A DNA stretch of 64,000 bases from Eubacteriaceae bacterium (GTDB lineage: Bacteria > Bacillota > Clostridia > Lachnospirales > Lachnospiraceae), in the NCBI GenBank assembly GCA_902362455.1, contig CABIWJ010000004.1, positions 333,338 through 397,337 on the forward strand, given 5' to 3'. Position 1 is the first letter of the stretch, and the number at the start of each line of letters is the position of its first letter. The notes beneath the pieces were generated by a model. That model did not search any database. It had not been told where the DNA came from and was given only the letters and a program-made list of their open reading frames with translations. Below, in pieces: positions 8,705 to 17,689 of the stretch. A program made the position numbers and the translations under genes.

Positions 8705-8756
8705 GGTGTCAAAAGGATGTTTTACACCAATAACCACCACAAGGACTTTTGATACC
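8705..8756. repeat. Short member of the GGTGTCAAAAG palindrome family
   Basis: GGTGTCAAAAG (8705-8715) faces CTTTTGATACC (8746-8756), one mismatch in 11. The interior resembles the element at 60570-60686 (TACACCAA then an ACC-rich part, then AAGG before the right arm) but lacks that element's long central hairpin. Both lie between same-strand genes. Confidence 0.6.
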
Positions 8757-8819
8757 TTATCTTTATAATAAATATAATAAATCTAATAAATCTATATATT
8801 TATTATTGTAAAATTCTAC

Positions 8820-10106
8820 TTACTTGTAATATTCAAATTCGTGACCATAAATCTTAACAGTATCACCTTCCTGGATACCGAGATTTTCTAATTCTTCTAA
8901 GATACCATTGTCTTTCATAAATTTCTGGAAGAAAATGAATCCCTTTTCAGCTTCAAGATTAGTATATCCTAACATTTTCTCAATTCTTGGTCCTTCTATT
9001 GAATAAAGACCATCTTCTACTTTTTCTACTGTATATGGGTCATCAGGATTGTCACTAAATTGTCCAGGAAAATATTCCTGTTCAAATACAACGGGTGTAC
9101 TATCCATCTGTTCAAGCATATCATTTACAGCATATAAAAGCTCTTTAAGACCTTTACCACTCACAGCGGATATACCAAATACTTTAATACCTTTTGGCTC
9201 AAATTCAGCCTTTAATTTATCGACAATGCTTTCGTCACCATCATAAATTGCATCTATTTTATTAGCGGCTATTACCTGCGGACGATTCATTAAGTCAGGA
9301 TTATATGCTTTTAATTCAGCATTTATCTTATTAATATCGTCAATAGGATCTCTTCCCTCGGTTGATGCTGCATCAACCATATGAATAAGAACTTTGGTTC
9401 TTTCAATGTGTTTTAGAAATTCGTGACCAAGACCAATGCCTTCTGAAGCACCCTCAATAAGTCCCGGAATATCGGCAATTACAAAGCCTTTATTACCATC
9501 TAAATCAACTACACCAAGGTTAGGATTAAGGGTTGTAAAATGATAATTTGCAATTTTAGGTCTGGCATTAGTTACTCTTGATAATAATGTTGATTTGCCT
9601 ACGTTTGGATATCCTACAAGACCTACATCAGCTATAACTTTTAACTCAAGGCGTACATATAACTCCATTGATTTCTGTCCCGGCTGCGCATATTTTGGAA
9701 CCTGCATTGTAGCTGTTGCATAGTGCTGGTTACCCTTACCACCTCTTCCGCCTTTCAGAACTATAACTTTCTTATCAGCATCAGACATATCGGCAATAAC
9801 TTTTCCTGACTCATCATCTTTTATAATTGTGCCGAGGGGAACCTTGATGATAAGGTCCTGTCCATCTTTACCATGCTGATTTCTTTTGCCACCCTCTTCG
9901 CCAGATTGTGCTACATATTTTCTAATATGTCTAAAATCAGTAAGAGTATTTAAGCCTTCATCTACAATAAATATAATATCGCCACCGCGGCCACCATCGC
10001 CGCCATCAGGACCGCCATTTGGGACATATAATTCTCGTCTGAAGCTTACATGACCGTCTCCGCCTTTTCCTGATTTTATAAATATTTTCGCACTATCTGC
10101 AAACAT
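8820..10106 (-). CDS. obgE: Obg-family GTPase ObgE/CgtA
   Basis: Essential GTPase of 50S maturation and stringent signalling, 428 aa. Domain order: glycine-rich Obg fold (residues 1-158, with NGGPDGGDGGRGGD), G domain (P-loop GYPNVGKS, switch II DIPGL, NKID, SAVSGKG), then the C-terminal OCT domain. It is separated from rpmA upstream by a terminator-like hairpin that could lower its expression relative to the ribosomal protein genes. Confidence 0.97.
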   Translation of the reverse strand: MFADSAKIFIKSGKGGDGHVSFRRELYVPNGGPDGGDGGRGGDIIFIVDEGLNTLTDFRHIRKYVAQSGEEGGKRNQHGKDGQDLIIKVPLGTIIKDDESGKVIADMSDADKKVIVLKGGRGGKGNQHYATATMQVPKYAQPGQKSMELYVRLELKVIADVGLVGYPNVGKSTLLSRVTNARPKIANYHFTTLNPNLGVVDLDGNKGFVIADIPGLIEGASEGIGLGHEFLKHIERTKVLIHMVDAASTEGRDPIDDINKINAELKAYNPDLMNRPQVIAANKIDAIYDGDESIVDKLKAEFEPKGIKVFGISAVSGKGLKELLYAVNDMLEQMDSTPVVFEQEYFPGQFSDNPDDPYTVEKVEDGLYSIEGPRIEKMLGYTNLEAEKGFIFFQKFMKDNGILEELENLGIQEGDTVKIYGHEFEYYK

Positions 10107-10127
10107 GTTTTCACCATGCCTTTCTAA

Positions 10128-10162
10128 ATAAAAAAGGCTTCAAACCATAGGATTTGAAGCCT
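10128..10162 (-). terminator. Intrinsic (partial) terminator between rpmA and obgE
   Basis: On the minus strand AGGCTTCAAA and TTTGAAGCCT form a 10-bp stem with an 8-base loop, followed by a T-rich run (TTTTTT ATTT). It lies between cotranscribed genes, so it probably attenuates rather than fully ends the transcript. Confidence 0.75.
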
Positions 10163-10169
10163 AAAATAA

Positions 10170-10454
10170 TTATTCTGCTACTGGAACGATAGAAACCTGT
10201 TTCTTATCTCTACCTTTTCTTTCAAATCTAACAACACCATCAACTAAAGCGTATAATGTGTCATCTCCACCACGTCCAACATTCACACCTGGGTGAATCT
10301 TTGTTCCACGCTGTCTGTAAAGAATATTACCAGCTTTAACAAACTGTCCGTCTGCTCTTTTTGCACCTAATCTCTTAGATTCTGAATCTCTACCGTTTTT
10401 TGTAGATCCAACACCCTTTTTATGAGCAAAAAACTGAAGGTTCATTTTTAACAT
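10170..10454 (-). CDS. rpmA: Ribosomal protein L27 with Prp-cleaved N-terminal extension
   Basis: 50S protein that reaches the peptidyl-transferase centre, 94 aa. The N-terminus [17 protein letters not shown] contains the Firmicute extension; in staphylococci Prp cuts after the Phe-Phe to expose the mature A-H-K-K end. AAGGAGG precedes ATG 10454. The protease gene prp lies directly upstream (3-base gap), as expected for this pair. Confidence 0.97.
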   Translation of the reverse strand: MLKMNLQFFAHKKGVGSTKNGRDSESKRLGAKRADGQFVKAGNILYRQRGTKIHPGVNVGRGGDDTLYALVDGVVRFERKGRDKKQVSIVPVAE

Positions 10455-10457
10455 AGT

Positions 10458-10784
10458 TTACACCTCCTTGAAAACTATTTTGATGTATTTTTCGTTGTCT
10501 TTTTGAATATCTTTGACACCACGTACCAAAGATTTCATTAAAATTTTCGACTCATTACTCAATTCTTCTGTTAGACGAAACATCAAATATCCTGATTCTT
10601 CATCAGAATTGCATTCAAATGCATCATCTGTAAATTCTTCAATAGAATTAATTGTATTAATAGATAAAACAGATGCTGCAGCACAAACAATGTCTCTGCC
10701 ATATTCATCAGCTTCTGCGTGTCCATCAAATTCAAATCCTACAAATTGATCAGAGGAGTCTTTATAAATTGTTACATTAATCAT
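10458..10784 (-). CDS. prp: Ribosomal-processing cysteine protease Prp
   Basis: Removes the N-terminal extension of L27. The 108-aa sequence keeps the catalytic pair H22 (DGHAEADEYG) and C34 (DIVCAAAS), at the same residue numbers as in the studied staphylococcal enzyme. Located between rplU and rpmA, the invariable place for this gene in Firmicutes. Confidence 0.95.
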   Translation of the reverse strand: MINVTIYKDSSDQFVGFEFDGHAEADEYGRDIVCAAASVLSINTINSIEEFTDDAFECNSDEESGYLMFRLTEELSNESKILMKSLVRGVKDIQKDNEKYIKIVFKEV

Positions 10785-10795
10785 AAGACTACCAA

Positions 10796-11104
10796 TTAAG
10801 CATTGATTTTGTCAATCTTAACTTCAGTATATGCCTGTCTGTGACCATTCTTCTTATGATATCCAGTCTTTCTCTTGTACTTGTAAACGATAACCTTTTT
10901 AGCTTTACCGTTGCCTACAACTGTTGCTTCAACACTTGCATTAGCTACTGTAGGATTACCTACTTTAACATCAGCATCACTAACAAGAAGAACCTGATCA
11001 AATGTAACTTTTTCATCAGCTTCAACACCAAGTTTTTCAACTCTGATTACATCGCCTTCTGAAACTTTGTACTGTTTACCACCTGTTGCTATAATTGCGT
11101 ACAT
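10796..11104 (-). CDS. rplU: Ribosomal protein L21
   Basis: 50S subunit protein, 102 aa, with the N-terminal signature [18 protein letters not shown] and C-terminal [22 protein letters not shown] lies immediately upstream of ATG 11104. First gene of rplU-prp-rpmA-obgE, driven by the promoter at 11193-11221 and probably controlled by the leader before it. Confidence 0.97.
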   Translation of the reverse strand: MYAIIATGGKQYKVSEGDVIRVEKLGVEADEKVTFDQVLLVSDADVKVGNPTVANASVEATVVGNGKAKKVIVYKYKRKTGYHKKNGHRQAYTEVKIDKINA

Positions 11105-11190
11105 ATGGCACCTCCTATTTCAATTACTCGCCAACTTCGGTGTTAGTAAATAAATACTATACTTATAACCTCATTGTGCGGCACACTAGA
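11105..11190 (-). promoter_or_regulatory. Probable L21 leader (ribosomal protein autoregulatory RNA)
   Basis: Between the promoter and rplU, the minus strand contains GTGTGCCGCAC, AATGAGG and then ACCGAAGTTGGCG before the ribosome site. This order resembles the conserved L21 leader of Firmicutes, in which excess L21 is thought to bind its own mRNA. Judged by motif memory and position; no covariance model could be run. Confidence 0.55.
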
Positions 11191-11192
11191 GT

Positions 11193-11221
11193 AGTTTAAC
11201 ATAATCGGATATACTTGTCAA
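11193..11221 (-). promoter_or_regulatory. Promoter of the rplU operon
   Basis: On the minus strand TTGACA (11221-11216) and TAAACT (11198-11193) are separated by 17 bases, a near-consensus vegetative promoter directly upstream of the L21 leader. Confidence 0.75.
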
Positions 11222-11300
11222 TGCATAATTTCTAAAATTTACATATGCAATTTAATATAATCTTATCATATAATAAAGTAAAAATATACCGGAGAATTAT

Positions 11301-11669
11301 ATGAGCAATAATAATCTTCCACTTTATTACGAGAAATATCCTGTAATTAATTTAGCACGCAGTAATTATGCTAATAATATGGATTTGGAATATCTTAATA
11401 CATTATTTCCTAATGAAATTGCCGAATTAAAATATATAATCGAACAGGAATGTGATAAATTAGATTACAACGGAAGTATGATATATGATGAATGTCCTGA
11501 TAAGATTATGTTTATGAAAAAATGCAGTGACATTTGTTCAATAGCCTGCTGCAACTGTAAATATGCTAAAAAATGTACAGATACAAGATGGCTTAGGGAT
11601 ATTGTAAATGTTCTTTTTACAAATGAAGTATATAAAAGACGTTGCAATCGCAGAAACTATTTTTATTAA
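11301..11669 (+). CDS. Conserved Cys-rich hypothetical protein
   Basis: 122-aa soluble protein of unknown function. The middle contains DYNGSMIYDECPDKIMF, which I believe recurs in small Lachnospiraceae proteins. It is followed by a cluster of cysteines (CSDICSIACCNCKYAKKC) that could bind a metal or Fe-S cluster, and a basic C-terminus. CGGAGA precedes ATG 11301 at good spacing. It is alone on its strand between rplU and clpB and faces clpB convergently. No function is assigned. Confidence 0.65.
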   Translation: MSNNNLPLYYEKYPVINLARSNYANNMDLEYLNTLFPNEIAELKYIIEQECDKLDYNGSMIYDECPDKIMFMKKCSDICSIACCNCKYAKKCTDTRWLRDIVNVLFTNEVYKRRCNRRNYFY

Positions 11670-11733
11670 TATTATTAAAGAAAATAGAAAAAAGATTTAA
11701 ATCCAGATGATATGTTCTATAGAAAAATAGAAA

Positions 11734-11768
11734 CTTTCCGGTATAGGATAATTCACTAAACCGGAAAG
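11734..11768. terminator. Hairpin between convergent hypothetical gene and clpB
   Basis: CTTTCCGGT (11734-11742) pairs with ACCGGAAAG (11760-11768). It is in the 170-base gap between convergent genes. T-tracts are weak, so termination is inferred from position. Confidence 0.5.
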
Positions 11769-11841
11769 CTTACATATTTTAATGTTTAATACTTAACTTT
11801 GAAATTATACATCCGGAAAGATAAAATTAACTATTCAATCC

Positions 11842-14427
11842 TTAATGTTCAATTCTTGTTATCAGACCATTATTTTCAAAATCTACTATGATATGGTCAC
11901 CAGCATCTAATTTATCACTAAGAATCTCCTTAGCTACCATTGTCTCAATATTCTTCTGCAAATATCTCTTAAGTGGTCTCGCACCATATACAGGATCATA
12001 ACCATTGTCTGCTATAAACTGTTTAGCACTGTCTGTAAGACTTATTGATAAATCTCTGTCAGCTATTCTCTTGTTAAGATTATTGATGAGAATATCTATA
12101 ATTCCTGAAATATTTTCCTTAGTCAATGGCTTAAACATAATAATTTCATCAAGACGGTTAATGAATTCAGGTCTGAAATGACTCTTAAGTTCATTTTCAA
12201 CCTTGGCTGCCGCTTCAGGATTAATTGTACCATCTTCATTTATACCATCAAGCAGATATGACGAACCTAAGTTAGATGTCATTATTAGGATAGTATTTTT
12301 AAAGTCAACAGTTCTGCCCTGAGAGTCAGTGATTCGGCCGTCATCTAATACCTGTAACAGGATATTGAATACATCAGGATGAGCTTTTTCAATTTCATCG
12401 AACAGAACAACTGAATAAGGTTTTCTTCTTACTGCTTCAGTAAGCTGGCCGCCTTCATCATATCCTACATATCCTGGAGGAGCTCCAACTAAACGAGAGA
12501 CTGAATATTTCTCCATATATTCACTCATGTCGATTCTGACCATATTAGCTTCATTATCAAAAAGATTTGCAGCAAGTGATTTGGCCAATTCTGTCTTACC
12601 TACACCTGTTGGTCCAAGGAATAGGAATGAACCGATTGGTTTAGATGGATCTTTTATTCCTGCTTTTGAACGGATAATTGCCTCTGTAACTTTTTCTACT
12701 GCATCGTCCTGACCAATTACTCTTTTATGAAGTTCATCATCTAGATGTAATGTCTTATTTCTCTCTGATTCTGTAAGTTTAGCTACAGGTATTCCTGTCC
12801 AGCGCGAAACAATCTTTGCAATCTCTTCGTCGGTAACAGCCTCATGAACAAGAGTAAGTTTCTGGTTTTTTATTTTTTCTTCTTCCTGTTCAAGACTCTT
12901 ATTAAGTGCAGGTAATTCACCATATTTTAATTTTGCAACAGTTTCAAGGTCATAATTTCTTTCAGCAACCTGAATCTGGTTATTGATATCTTCGATTTTC
13001 TCTCTGATTTTAGAAAGATTATCTACACTTGATTTTTCATTTTCCCATTTTGCCATACCATTTTTGAATTCATCACGTAATTCGGCGAGTTCTTTCTGGA
13101 GTGCCTCTAGACGTTCTTTACTAAGTCTGTCATCTTCCTTCTTTAATGCAGTTTCTTCAATCTCCATCTGCATAACTTTACGTTTTAATTCATCAAGTTC
13201 TGTTGGTAATGAATCTAATTCAGTTTTAATTAATGCACAGGCTTCATCGACTAAGTCAATTGCTTTATCGGGAAGAAATCTGTCTGAAATATATCTGTCA
13301 GATAATGTGACTGCACTTACTAATGCTGAGTCAGTAATCTTAACACCATGATATACTTCATATCTTTCTTTAAGACCTCTTAATATTGAAATAGTATCTT
13401 CAACTGATGGCTCATCAACCATAACAGGCTGGAAACGTCTTTCAAGTGCAGGATCTTTTTCAATATATTTTCTATACTCATCAAGTGTTGTTGCACCTAT
13501 ACAATGAAGTTCACCTCTGGCAAGCATTGGTTTTAACATATTGCCTGCATCCATAGCACCATCTGATTTACCAGCACCAACAATTGTATGCAGTTCATCA
13601 ATAAACAGGATAATCTGTCCCTCGCTGTTCTTAACTTCATTTAATACAGCTTTAAGTCTTTCTTCAAATTCACCTCTGTATTTCGCACCTGCAACTAATG
13701 CACCCATATCAAGAGCAAATACTTTCTTATCCTTTAAGCCCTGAGGTACATCGCCTCTGACAATTCTTTGTGCAAGTCCCTCTACTGCTGCTGTTTTACC
13801 GACACCTGGTTCACCGATAAGTACAGGGTTATTTTTAGTCTTTCTTGATAAAATTCTAATAACATTTCGAATTTCATTATCTCTACCGATAACAGGATCT
13901 AATTTCTGCTCTCTTGCACGCTCTACTAAATCAGTAGCATATTTACTAAGAGTATCATAAGTAGCTTCCGGGTTATCAGAAGTAACTCTCTGATTACCTC
14001 TTACAGTAGCTAAAGCCTGAAGAAATCGTTCTTTATTAATTCCAAATTCCTTAAAAATTTCTTTAATTCCTTTATTCTGATATCTTATAAGGCTTAAGAA
14101 CAAATGTTCAACGGAAATGTATTCATCTCCCATTGCCTTAGCATCATCTTCAGCACTTATTAATACCTTATTTAAATCATTACTGATTCGTAAATCTCCA
14201 CCTTGAACTTTAACTTTTTTCTCAAGAGCTTCCTTAACTCGATTAACAAAGTAATCTTTATTTATATCCATTTTTTCAATCAATTTAAGAATAAGGCTGT
14301 CTTCAGATATTAACAGACTATAAAGTAAATGTTCCTGGTCGATTTCCTGATTACCGAATTCATATGCAATTTTCTCACAGCCTTGTACTGCTTCGATTGA
14401 TTTCTGAGTAAATTTACTAATGTTCAT
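11842..14427 (-). CDS. clpB: ClpB disaggregase (Hsp100)
   Basis: Hexameric AAA+ chaperone that dissolves protein aggregates with DnaK, 861 aa. Domain order: N-domain (1-145), first ATPase (Walker A GEPGVGKT), coiled-coil middle domain (about 400-530, charged repeats), second ATPase (Walker A GPTGVGKT, sensor FINRLDEI), C-terminal domain. No ClpP-binding tripeptide loop is apparent, consistent with ClpB rather than ClpA/C. No CIRCE operator was found upstream, unlike htpG in this window; a plain promoter is proposed at 14569-14597. Confidence 0.97.
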   Translation of the reverse strand: MNISKFTQKSIEAVQGCEKIAYEFGNQEIDQEHLLYSLLISEDSLILKLIEKMDINKDYFVNRVKEALEKKVKVQGGDLRISNDLNKVLISAEDDAKAMGDEYISVEHLFLSLIRYQNKGIKEIFKEFGINKERFLQALATVRGNQRVTSDNPEATYDTLSKYATDLVERAREQKLDPVIGRDNEIRNVIRILSRKTKNNPVLIGEPGVGKTAAVEGLAQRIVRGDVPQGLKDKKVFALDMGALVAGAKYRGEFEERLKAVLNEVKNSEGQIILFIDELHTIVGAGKSDGAMDAGNMLKPMLARGELHCIGATTLDEYRKYIEKDPALERRFQPVMVDEPSVEDTISILRGLKERYEVYHGVKITDSALVSAVTLSDRYISDRFLPDKAIDLVDEACALIKTELDSLPTELDELKRKVMQMEIEETALKKEDDRLSKERLEALQKELAELRDEFKNGMAKWENEKSSVDNLSKIREKIEDINNQIQVAERNYDLETVAKLKYGELPALNKSLEQEEEKIKNQKLTLVHEAVTDEEIAKIVSRWTGIPVAKLTESERNKTLHLDDELHKRVIGQDDAVEKVTEAIIRSKAGIKDPSKPIGSFLFLGPTGVGKTELAKSLAANLFDNEANMVRIDMSEYMEKYSVSRLVGAPPGYVGYDEGGQLTEAVRRKPYSVVLFDEIEKAHPDVFNILLQVLDDGRITDSQGRTVDFKNTILIMTSNLGSSYLLDGINEDGTINPEAAAKVENELKSHFRPEFINRLDEIIMFKPLTKENISGIIDILINNLNKRIADRDLSISLTDSAKQFIADNGYDPVYGARPLKRYLQKNIETMVAKEILSDKLDAGDHIIVDFENNGLITRIEH

Positions 14428-14568
14428 AAGATTATCTCCCTTCTATAATGAATTTATCAGGTATCAAAAAATATTACATTTTGTAAGAACCTGACAGAAC
14501 ATAACAGATTCTTGATTCAAAACAAATCTAATTGATAAGATTCATCTCTGCCCTGTTGTTCTATTACA

Positions 14569-14597
14569 TATATAACACCAACTTCATAAAAATGCAA
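14569..14597 (-). promoter_or_regulatory. Candidate clpB promoter
   Basis: On the minus strand TTGCAT and TATATA are 17 bases apart, about 140 bases upstream of the clpB start. Long AT-rich leaders produce chance matches, so this is tentative. Confidence 0.4.
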
Positions 14598-14699
14598 GAA
14601 CTTTTTTTGAAAAATTTTATAAATGGAAAAAATAGTTTATCTTTCGCTATATTCTATGCCATTTTTACAACATTTTATCAGATAAAATATAAGAATAAA

Positions 14700-14834
14700 G
14701 AATGTCGCTTGCGACATTCTCCGCCTGCGGCGGGTTGCTATAGCAACATTTTCTGTTCCGACGCAGTGCAATCCTCGCGGAGCGTTTTTTACTTACCAGA
14801 ACAATTTCAACGAAATTTCCTGGTAAGTAAAAAA
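14700..14834. repeat. GC-rich multi-hairpin dispersed repeat, copy 1
   Basis: A 135-bp unit of consecutive palindromes: GAATGTCGCTTGCGACATTC (14700-14719), CCGCCTGCGGCGG (14721-14733), GTTGCTATAGCAAC (14734-14747), a GC-rich stretch, then a 15-bp stem 14785-14799 / 14820-14834 flanked by T6 and A6. A second copy, similar throughout, is at 46743-46877. Both lie downstream of a minus-strand gene (here purH). The closing stem would terminate minus-strand transcripts. It occupies the 533-base clpB-purH gap, which holds no gene. Confidence 0.8.
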
Positions 14835-14960
14835 GGATACTAAAACCTATAAACAGAATTTTAATATCCTTTAATGATAAGCAAATGTTTCTACTTGTAT
14901 TATTTACTTGTTATTAACTCAAACTTTGCACATACATAATAACTTTTTAAATGTTTTATA

Positions 14961-16139
14961 TTAGTGATGGAATAATCTAAGTCCTGTGAAGCACATTGCC
15001 ATATTATATTTATTGCATGTATCAATTACATTATCATCACGAATTGAACCACCAGGTTGAGCTACATATTTAACACCACTCTTATGTGCTCTTTCAATAT
15101 TATCTCCAAATGGGAAGAATGCATCAGAACCAAGTGCTACGTCCTGCATTTTATCAAGCCATGCTCTTTTCTCTTCTCTTGTAAATACTTCAGGTTTAGT
15201 TTTGAAGATTTTCTCCCATTCGCCATCAGCGAGTACATCCATATAATCTTCACCGATGTATAAATCGATTGCATTATCTCTGTCAGCACGCCTTATACCG
15301 TCGATAAAAGGTAATTCAAGAACCTTTGGAGACTGACGTAAGAACCAGTTATCAGCCTTAGAGCCTGCAAGTCTCGTACAATGTATTCTTGATTGCTGAC
15401 CAGCACCAATTCCTATAGCCTGTCCACCTTTTGCATAGCATACTGAATTAGACTGTGTATATTTTAATGTAATTAATGAGATAATTAAATCAATTTTAGC
15501 TGATTCAGGAATCTCTTTATTATCTGTAACGATATTTCCAAGAAAATCATCATCTATTACAAGTTCGTTTCTTCCCTGCTCAAATATAACACCGAATACT
15601 TCTTTGTGTTCGATTGGATTTGGTTTGTATTCAGGATCGATTTTAATTACGTTATAATTACCTTTTTTCTTTTCCTTTAGAATTTCTAAAGCTTCAGGTT
15701 CATATCCTGGAGCAATAACACCATCTGAAACTTCTCTCTTTATAAGTAATGCTGTTGCAACATCACATACATCTGAAAGTGCGATGAAATCACCAAATGA
15801 TGACATTCTGTCAGCACCTCTTGCTCTTGCGTATGCATTTGCAAGTGGAGTGAATTCAACATCAAGATCATCCACCCAGTAGATTTTTCTTTCAACTTCA
15901 CTTAAAGGAAGTCCTATTGCTGCACCTGCTGGAGAAACATGCTTAAATGATGTAGCTGCTGCTATTCCTGTAGCTTTCTTAAGTTCACTTACTAACTGCC
16001 AGCCATTAAATGCGTCAAGAAAATTAATATAACCAGGTTTGCCACTTAAAACTTCGATAGGAAGTTCGCCTTCGTTCATATATATTCTTGATGGTTTCTG
16101 GTTTGGGTTACAACCATATTTTAATTCGAGTTCTTTCAT
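14961..16139 (-). CDS. Stand-alone AICAR formyltransferase (PurH C-terminal-type domain only)
   Basis: Transfers a formyl group from 10-formyl-THF to AICAR, the penultimate step of IMP synthesis. The 392-aa protein begins directly at the transformylase domain and contains the active-site motif SFKHVSPAGAA with K66-H67. The N-terminal MGS-like IMP cyclohydrolase domain of ordinary bifunctional PurH (about 520 aa) is absent. The missing activity is supplied by the PurO-type gene 23 bases upstream, making a two-gene replacement of purH. Confidence 0.9.
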   Translation of the reverse strand: MKELELKYGCNPNQKPSRIYMNEGELPIEVLSGKPGYINFLDAFNGWQLVSELKKATGIAAATSFKHVSPAGAAIGLPLSEVERKIYWVDDLDVEFTPLANAYARARGADRMSSFGDFIALSDVCDVATALLIKREVSDGVIAPGYEPEALEILKEKKKGNYNVIKIDPEYKPNPIEHKEVFGVIFEQGRNELVIDDDFLGNIVTDNKEIPESAKIDLIISLITLKYTQSNSVCYAKGGQAIGIGAGQQSRIHCTRLAGSKADNWFLRQSPKVLELPFIDGIRRADRDNAIDLYIGEDYMDVLADGEWEKIFKTKPEVFTREEKRAWLDKMQDVALGSDAFFPFGDNIERAHKSGVKYVAQPGGSIRDDNVIDTCNKYNMAMCFTGLRLFHH

Positions 16140-16162
16140 TTTTTAAACCATACCTTTCTTCT

Positions 16163-16876
16163 TTATTTGTTCTTATTTATAATAACACTTTCGTATTTAC
16201 CTGTTTCAATATCTATATATCTAACAAATAAAGATACTTTATTATCTTCATTTAAAGATGTCCATAAATCATTTGCAAATTCATTCATATCATCCTTAAT
16301 TGCAACTAATTTTGGTTCGCCTTCGAAACTTGGTAATGGATTACCATCGCATTTATATGTGTGAATGAAATGTCCCTCACCTGATACAGGATTAGTATAA
16401 GCAAATGTATATCTGTTACATGCATCAGGATTACCATTGTTGCTCTTAAGAATTGACATTGCATAATTATATTCACCATTTTCAACGTGCATAATACCTG
16501 AAATTCTTGGTGTATAGTTTGGAGCATCAGGCTCAAATTCTCTTGTTCTAAGTGACTGCTCGAATGTCTGCTGTTTATCCATTAATTCATAGATTGTGTC
16601 AGTCTGGTCACCATTTGTTACAATTGTCTTATTTCCTAATACTCTTACAGGTGCATAGATAATTAAGCTTGGATCACTTAATTTAGATGGATCAAATGCC
16701 TGTGTTCTGATACCCTCTCCATCTTCTACAAAAACTCTGTTTCGGCTGTTTTCACTTCGTCCCATAATAAAGTATGCTGTTACTGCATATTTTCCATTAG
16801 GACTTTTTCCGATAATGATACCTCTTCCAGGATATGAGTTTTCTTTAAGTTCTTTTTCAATTGAGATTGACTCCAT
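16163..16876 (-). CDS. IMP cyclohydrolase, PurO-like family
   Basis: 237-aa protein of the PurO-like IMP cyclohydrolase family (PF07826 type), which closes the FAICAR ring to give IMP. The signature is near the N-terminus: YPGRGIIIGKSPNGKYAV followed by YFIMGRSENSRNR. PurO was first known from archaea, where it is also separate from the transformylase. AAGGAGG precedes ATG 16876. It is cotranscribed with the AICAR transformylase gene downstream, which supports the assignment. Confidence 0.85.
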   Translation of the reverse strand: MESISIEKELKENSYPGRGIIIGKSPNGKYAVTAYFIMGRSENSRNRVFVEDGEGIRTQAFDPSKLSDPSLIIYAPVRVLGNKTIVTNGDQTDTIYELMDKQQTFEQSLRTREFEPDAPNYTPRISGIMHVENGEYNYAMSILKSNNGNPDACNRYTFAYTNPVSGEGHFIHTYKCDGNPLPSFEGEPKLVAIKDDMNEFANDLWTSLNEDNKVSLFVRYIDIETGKYESVIINKNK

Positions 16877-16999
16877 TCTGATAATCCTCCTTGCAAATGT
16901 TTTGTCTGATAATAGAATTCCTTTGAAATGCTATTTTGATACCATAATCACACATAATAATCTAAAAATTATATCCAAATATGTATATAATAACAAAAA

Positions 17000-17029
17000 A
17001 GCCTGAACAATTATAAAAATTGCCCAGAC
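17000..17029 (-). terminator. Intrinsic terminator upstream of the PurO-like gene
   Basis: On the minus strand GTCTGGGCAATT pairs with AATTGTTCAGGC (two G-T pairs), followed by TTTTTTG. It would stop read-through from the FliB-like gene before the purine pair. Confidence 0.65.
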
Positions 17030-17103
17030 GGTCGACCAAAATAGCCAGATACATTTCCTGTAGTTAATTCTACCTGCAATAAATATGCATTTCCGTCAGT
17101 CAT
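17011..17103 (-). CDS. Possible 30-aa ORF or gene fragment
   Basis: Between the palindrome and the terminator, the minus strand encodes a peptide ending VSGYFGRPSGQFL, with an ATG at 17103; the frame stays open further upstream into the palindrome arm. The composition looks protein-like, so it may be the tail of a gene disrupted by the palindromic element. Its stop overlaps the terminator stem and there is no good ribosome site. Confidence 0.2.
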   Translation of the reverse strand: MTDGNAYLLQVELTTGNVSGYFGRPSGQFL

Positions 17104-17155
17104 GTATCTATAACTAATCCTACACGATAGGTGAAATATTTTCAAGTACTTTTTT

Positions 17156-17689
17156 AATAAATTACTCAGACTTCGCTCTTTCATATGTAGATTAATTAAT
17201 CTGTTATAGTGAATTTGACATATATAAATATCGAAACACCTTGTAAGAATTGCGTAAATTTGTAAGATATCTTTTTTCGGCTCCAATTTTGTGTACATTC
17301 AACAGACATACACTTAAGCCGAGATGTCAGTCTATGACACACACTTTCATAATTCCTTTATCTAGTGCAAGTAAATGCCGTCATCTGCAAAGCCTGTTAC
17401 GGTGCAGTTAATCAAACGCGCTTCGCTTGAACGGTGATTTACTGCACCGACCTTTTGCATCTGACGGCATATAACTTGCACACGATACGTCATAAATCAA
17501 GTGTGTGGCATAGACGGACACATCGGTTTAAGTGTATGGCATTGAATGAACTCAAATAATCAAAAGAGCCGAAAAATATATCTACAAATTAGCAATTCTT
17601 ACAAAAGTTTTGATATTTATATATGCAAATTTACTTAACACAGATAATTTAAGTTTTATGAAAGAGCGAAGTCTGGATAATTTATATAT
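17156..17689. repeat. Giant imperfect palindrome, copy A
   Basis: A 534-bp region that folds into one long, interrupted hairpin. Outer arms CAGACTTCGCTCTTT (17167-17181) and AAAGAGCGAAGTCTG (17661-17675) are perfect. Inside, the core 17182-17660 is homologous to 38714-39195. Paired stems include TTGTAAGAATTGC (17241-17253) with 17592-17604, GTGCAAGT (17365-17372) with 17474-17481, and CGGTGCAGT (17400-17408) with 17441-17449. No protein is evident. The right arm overlaps the stop codon of the FliB-like gene. It fills most of the 805-base gap 16877-17681. Confidence 0.85.

Noticed and set aside
14428..14600. Possible CIRCE or CtsR operator before clpB
   Set aside because: No TTAGCACTC dyad and no tandem GGTCAAA heptads were seen.
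17011..17298. 95-codon minus-strand frame across the left arm of giant palindrome copy A
   Set aside because: Most of it lies in the palindrome and is not matched by an open frame in copy B; only the terminal part looks protein-like and is listed separately.
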